Shown here one piece after another: positions 61,401 to 64,000 of a stretch of DNA of 64,000 nucleotides (the stretch's first letter is position 1; the number at the start of each line of letters is the position of its first letter). The translations under genes and the position numbers were made by a program. Under the pieces are notes generated by a model. The model had not been told where the DNA came from. It did no database searches and was given only the letters and a program-made list of their open reading frames with translations. Source of the DNA: Mesodorylaimus sp. YZB2_4 (taxonomy: Eukaryota; Nematoda; Enoplea; Dorylaimida; Dorylaimidae); the NCBI GenBank assembly GCA_030248295.1, contig JASANH010000220.1, positions 310,001 to 374,000 on the forward strand. The letters run 5' to 3'.

Positions 61401-63938
61401 GAAACTGGTTTCATTTTTTACCTCAGATAGCGAAACCCGAGAAGCATCTCCTCCTTGGAACTGATTAATGCAGATCCTACAGTATGGTTCTTCCGTCTGC
61501 TCTGTATCCCGTGCTGACAGCCCTTGACACCAAAGCATTACATTTTTAGACCCTGGCACTGCCCATCCTCGATTCCAAAAAACGTTTTCATAATGTATGC
61601 CTAATGCCAGTCTGAAACCGAAATCTTTACATCCCAAGTTTCCTTCCTTCCAGTCCCTGCGGTGATCGAGGAACGGAAGAAAACTCTATAGGAACCAAAT
61701 TTAGTCTCCCGTAGCTGAGGGGCAGGAAATGCGTCACACACTCTCATCTATGTAAATTGTCACCCCCGCAGCTTTCTTAGATTAGATTACGGACACCTAT
61801 TCGCTTGAGATCTCGAGTCTGGCCAATATTTGTGTTTACCATATGCTCATCAAATCGTCGATTAGCCCATACCTTTTTTATCCAGTGGGTTACGACGAGT
61901 CTAGAGGGCCAAAGAAAAGTTTACTTCGCAAGATATTTTCAGACAGTTTTTTTTAAGAATGGCATGGAGAATAATATATCACGAAAAAAGATTTTATGTT
62001 GTTGACAAAAGTAAAAGGCGCGAAAAATCTCACATGGCCGCCTAAATTGTTTTCAAGAGGAGAGAAAAAGTAAAGTTTTCTTGTTTTCATGGAAACAAAA
62101 CGTTTTAAAATTTTTGAAAGTTAGACGTGTTCGCGAATACGTCATTGGTGTTTTCGGCGAGGTTTTAAAAATCTTTTCGGCGCGTACGAATATACTCACT
62201 CACTGCTTCTATTACTAGCAGCGCATTTGAAATTCTAGGCGTCAGTTGTTTTCTTAGTCTTATTAGAAAATAAAAAGGACTAGTTTAAAGATAATTTATT
62301 GAAGGAGCGAAAGTTGGACGAATTCTGAGATATTTCCTGAAACTATTACTTTGTTTTGATCGAGTCCAACCAATCGCTTTTTTAGATGATCAAAAAAGCT
62401 TTGGAACATCATAAATGCGAATATGCTTCGATGAAAGAAAATGAGAGCAGAAATGATTATCCTGACGTGATACCGTTCGATTTCAATCGTGTCATACTTT
62501 CCACATTGCCAAATGATCCCAATTCGCACTATATCAATGCCAGTTACATTGACGTAAGTCAAGTGATAGGGTGGTCAAAGATATAAATATATCGAGACGG
62601 TGATTATTGCAGAGTTTCTATCAACCTAAGGCCTACGTGGTCACCCAGGCAGTCAAGTCCAAGCAGACATGCCAAGATTTTTGGCGGATGATTTGGGAAC
62701 TGAATTCTAACTGTATCGTCATGCTGACCAAAGTGTTCGATTTCATGAAAGTGAGCTGGGAGGCAGTGAAAGTGTTTTGTCTCATTTGAAAATATGCTGA
62801 ACATGCCTTCTTACTGTAGGTAATGTGCCTTCAATACTGGCCTATGAACACAACCGAATATGGCGATATTATGGCGGAAACGCTGGATACGAAGACGTAT
62901 GCGTACTTTGTTATAAGGACAGTGAAGCTGACCAAGGTAAGCTTGTGCTGCGGAGTCTTTTGGGTCAGGGCTCCAAATCGAAAGGATTACGATTAGTGTC
63001 TTTGCTTTGCCGATATTCTGAGTGCCTCTTTCAAAAACGTTCCCACAGTTTGTCACAGAACTTCTTCTTGCAGATGGAGAAAGACAAAGAAGAGACTCGA
63101 TATGTTTGCCAATTTCACTTTACTGAATGGGAAGCAAATAGTCTTCCGTATGTCAGCGCTCTTCTCGATTTCCGACGTCGAGTACGAAAATACATGGCCG
63201 AGAATCCGTGCACTGGCCCCTTGATTGTGCATTGTAGCAACGGGGCGGGCCGTAGCGGTGTGTATTTGGCCTTGGACGCCAATCTGGAATTGGCCAAGGA
63301 AGAAAACAATATCGACGTTTTCGGATACTGCAAAGCCCTGATCAATGCTAGATCAAGTTTGGTTGAGAATCTGGTACGCTCACTGAAGAGGCAGAAGCCT
63401 TGAATAGCTCTTTCACCCGCACGGAAACGCGGCAGCGGACTAATCTTGGGTACACAAGAGACTGCCTGTCATGTTCATGTGACTGTGTTAGGTACCAGAT
63501 GCACAAGCTCAGGTGTGACATAGTGCGAAGGAAGAAATGGCTGCTAGAACACTAGCTCGCCCATGCGTCCGCCAGCATCCCTATCCCGATTGAATGAGAT
63601 CTTGCTCATTAATGCAATACTGTTTTTATTTAGGATCAATATATGTTCATTTATGACGCCTTGGCCGAGGCGGTTCAGTGTGATTTAAAACCATTTCCGA
63701 TGGAAGAATTGAAAACCCGCAGCTCTCTGTACCTGACTAAGAAGAGTCGGCAGAATATGGAAACACAGCATAGTGACGAGTTCAAGGTTGGTTTCCCTCA
63801 ATATTGATGAAACGGGGATAAGAAGTTTTTTACTTTAGCTGCTTTGTCAACTCACGCCTTCACTTCGGATAGGCGATTGCGCTGGTGGGCATCGATTGGA
63901 AAATAGAGGAAAGAACCGGGACGTTATGGTGGTGCCTC
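55464..63938 (+). CDS. Tandem-domain protein tyrosine phosphatase, 3' end beyond window
   Basis: Exons 55464-55860, 59450-59845, 60724-60831, 61213-61328, 62386-62553, 62613-62750, 62820-62936, 63074-63373, 63634-63786, 63839-63938, then cut by the window edge. The acceptor TTGCAG ends 4 nt before the ATG, a likely spliced-leader site. Residues 1-339 are Ser/Arg-rich and disordered with repeated basophilic motifs (RRASL, RRESS, RRNSI) and no membrane segment. D1 follows: NDYPDVIPFDFNRVIL, HYINASYID, FWRMIWE, IVHCSNGAGRSGVY, DQYMFIYDALAEAV. Exon 63839 begins the second domain (TPSLRIGDCAGGHRLENRGK, NRDVMVVP). Such D1-D2 pairs are typical of receptor PTPs. D1 keeps the P-loop Cys and Arg but the WPD loop reads WEA (63128-63136) and the Q-loop Gln is Glu (LVENLDQY), so it should be inactive or a substrate trap. 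The 60724 acceptor is G-rich and weak but is the only one that keeps phase. Confidence 0.8.
55861..59449 (+). other. Long first intron of the tandem PTP gene
   Basis: A 3.6 kb intron after exon B. Only short non-homologous frames are seen. It includes the (GGTGAC)3 repeat at 56565-56582. Confidence 0.5.
59846..60723 (+). other. Intron of tandem PTP gene
   Basis: About 0.9 kb between two Ser-rich exons. No supported exon is seen, although an additional unrecognised exon here would relieve the weak acceptor at 60723. Confidence 0.4.
61329..62385 (+). other. Intron of tandem PTP gene before the catalytic domain
   Basis: About 1.06 kb. AT-rich around 61900-62300, with repeated A and T runs. No coding or repeat feature recognised. 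Confidence 0.5.
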
Positions 63939-64000
63939 GTAAGTATAGGTCATCCTTGTTTATCTTGAGGGTCCATGCTTACTATACACATGTTCCCTAC

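Overview
The window is eukaryotic, most likely nematode. Coding sequence is split by GT-AG introns, mostly 50-150 bp but some of several kb, and one GC-AG intron is visible. Indicators of Nematoda are an intronless SRSX-type chemoreceptor, a two-domain LECT2-like protein, a compact single-domain tyrosine phosphatase of the kind expanded in nematodes, and splice acceptors 3-9 nt upstream of start codons with no obvious donor (candidate spliced-leader sites). Codon use and intron sizes are unlike Caenorhabditis; I cannot name the genus.

Layout. 1-2.5 kb: no gene, one G13 tract. 2.5-7.2 kb (+): MNK kinase, 10 coding exons, 559 aa. 9.9-11.8 kb (-): ceramide-1-phosphate/glycolipid transfer protein. 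12.9-20.95 kb (+): eIF4G, 16 exons, 1693 aa, with an internal alternative first exon at 15.6 kb. 23.5-25.1 kb (+): LECT2-like tandem-domain protein. 26.3-26.7 kb (-): small secreted protein. 27.0-28.6 kb (+): GC-rich block with a broken reading frame, followed by an apparently active PTP. 31.8-36.6 kb (-): LURAP1/FAM89-like adaptor with a 3.7 kb intron that appears to hold a TATA-driven secreted-protein gene on the other strand. 39.1-40.0 kb (-): SRSX receptor. 41.5-42.9 kb (+): orphan type I membrane protein. 43.5-43.8 kb (+): NPLP1-like neuropeptide precursor candidate. 45.1-47.8 kb (+): long-chain acyl-CoA synthetase. 48.2-49.3 kb (+): orphan multi-pass membrane protein. 51.8 kb to the right edge (+): a tandem-domain PTP gene with alternative first exons, cut by the window end inside its second phosphatase domain.

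Functional links. MNK phosphorylates eIF4E only when docked on eIF4G, and here the two genes lie about 6 kb apart on the same strand, separated by one opposite-strand gene. The rest is a mixture of lipid metabolism (CPTP, ACSL), phosphotyrosine signalling (two PTPs) and secreted or neuronal products. Exon models were checked by phase: every complete multi-exon gene described sums to a multiple of three. Repeats are sparse: a dispersed repeat with copies at 10.5 and 49.8 kb, tRNA-related segments at 45.7 and 49.6 kb, and two long G tracts.
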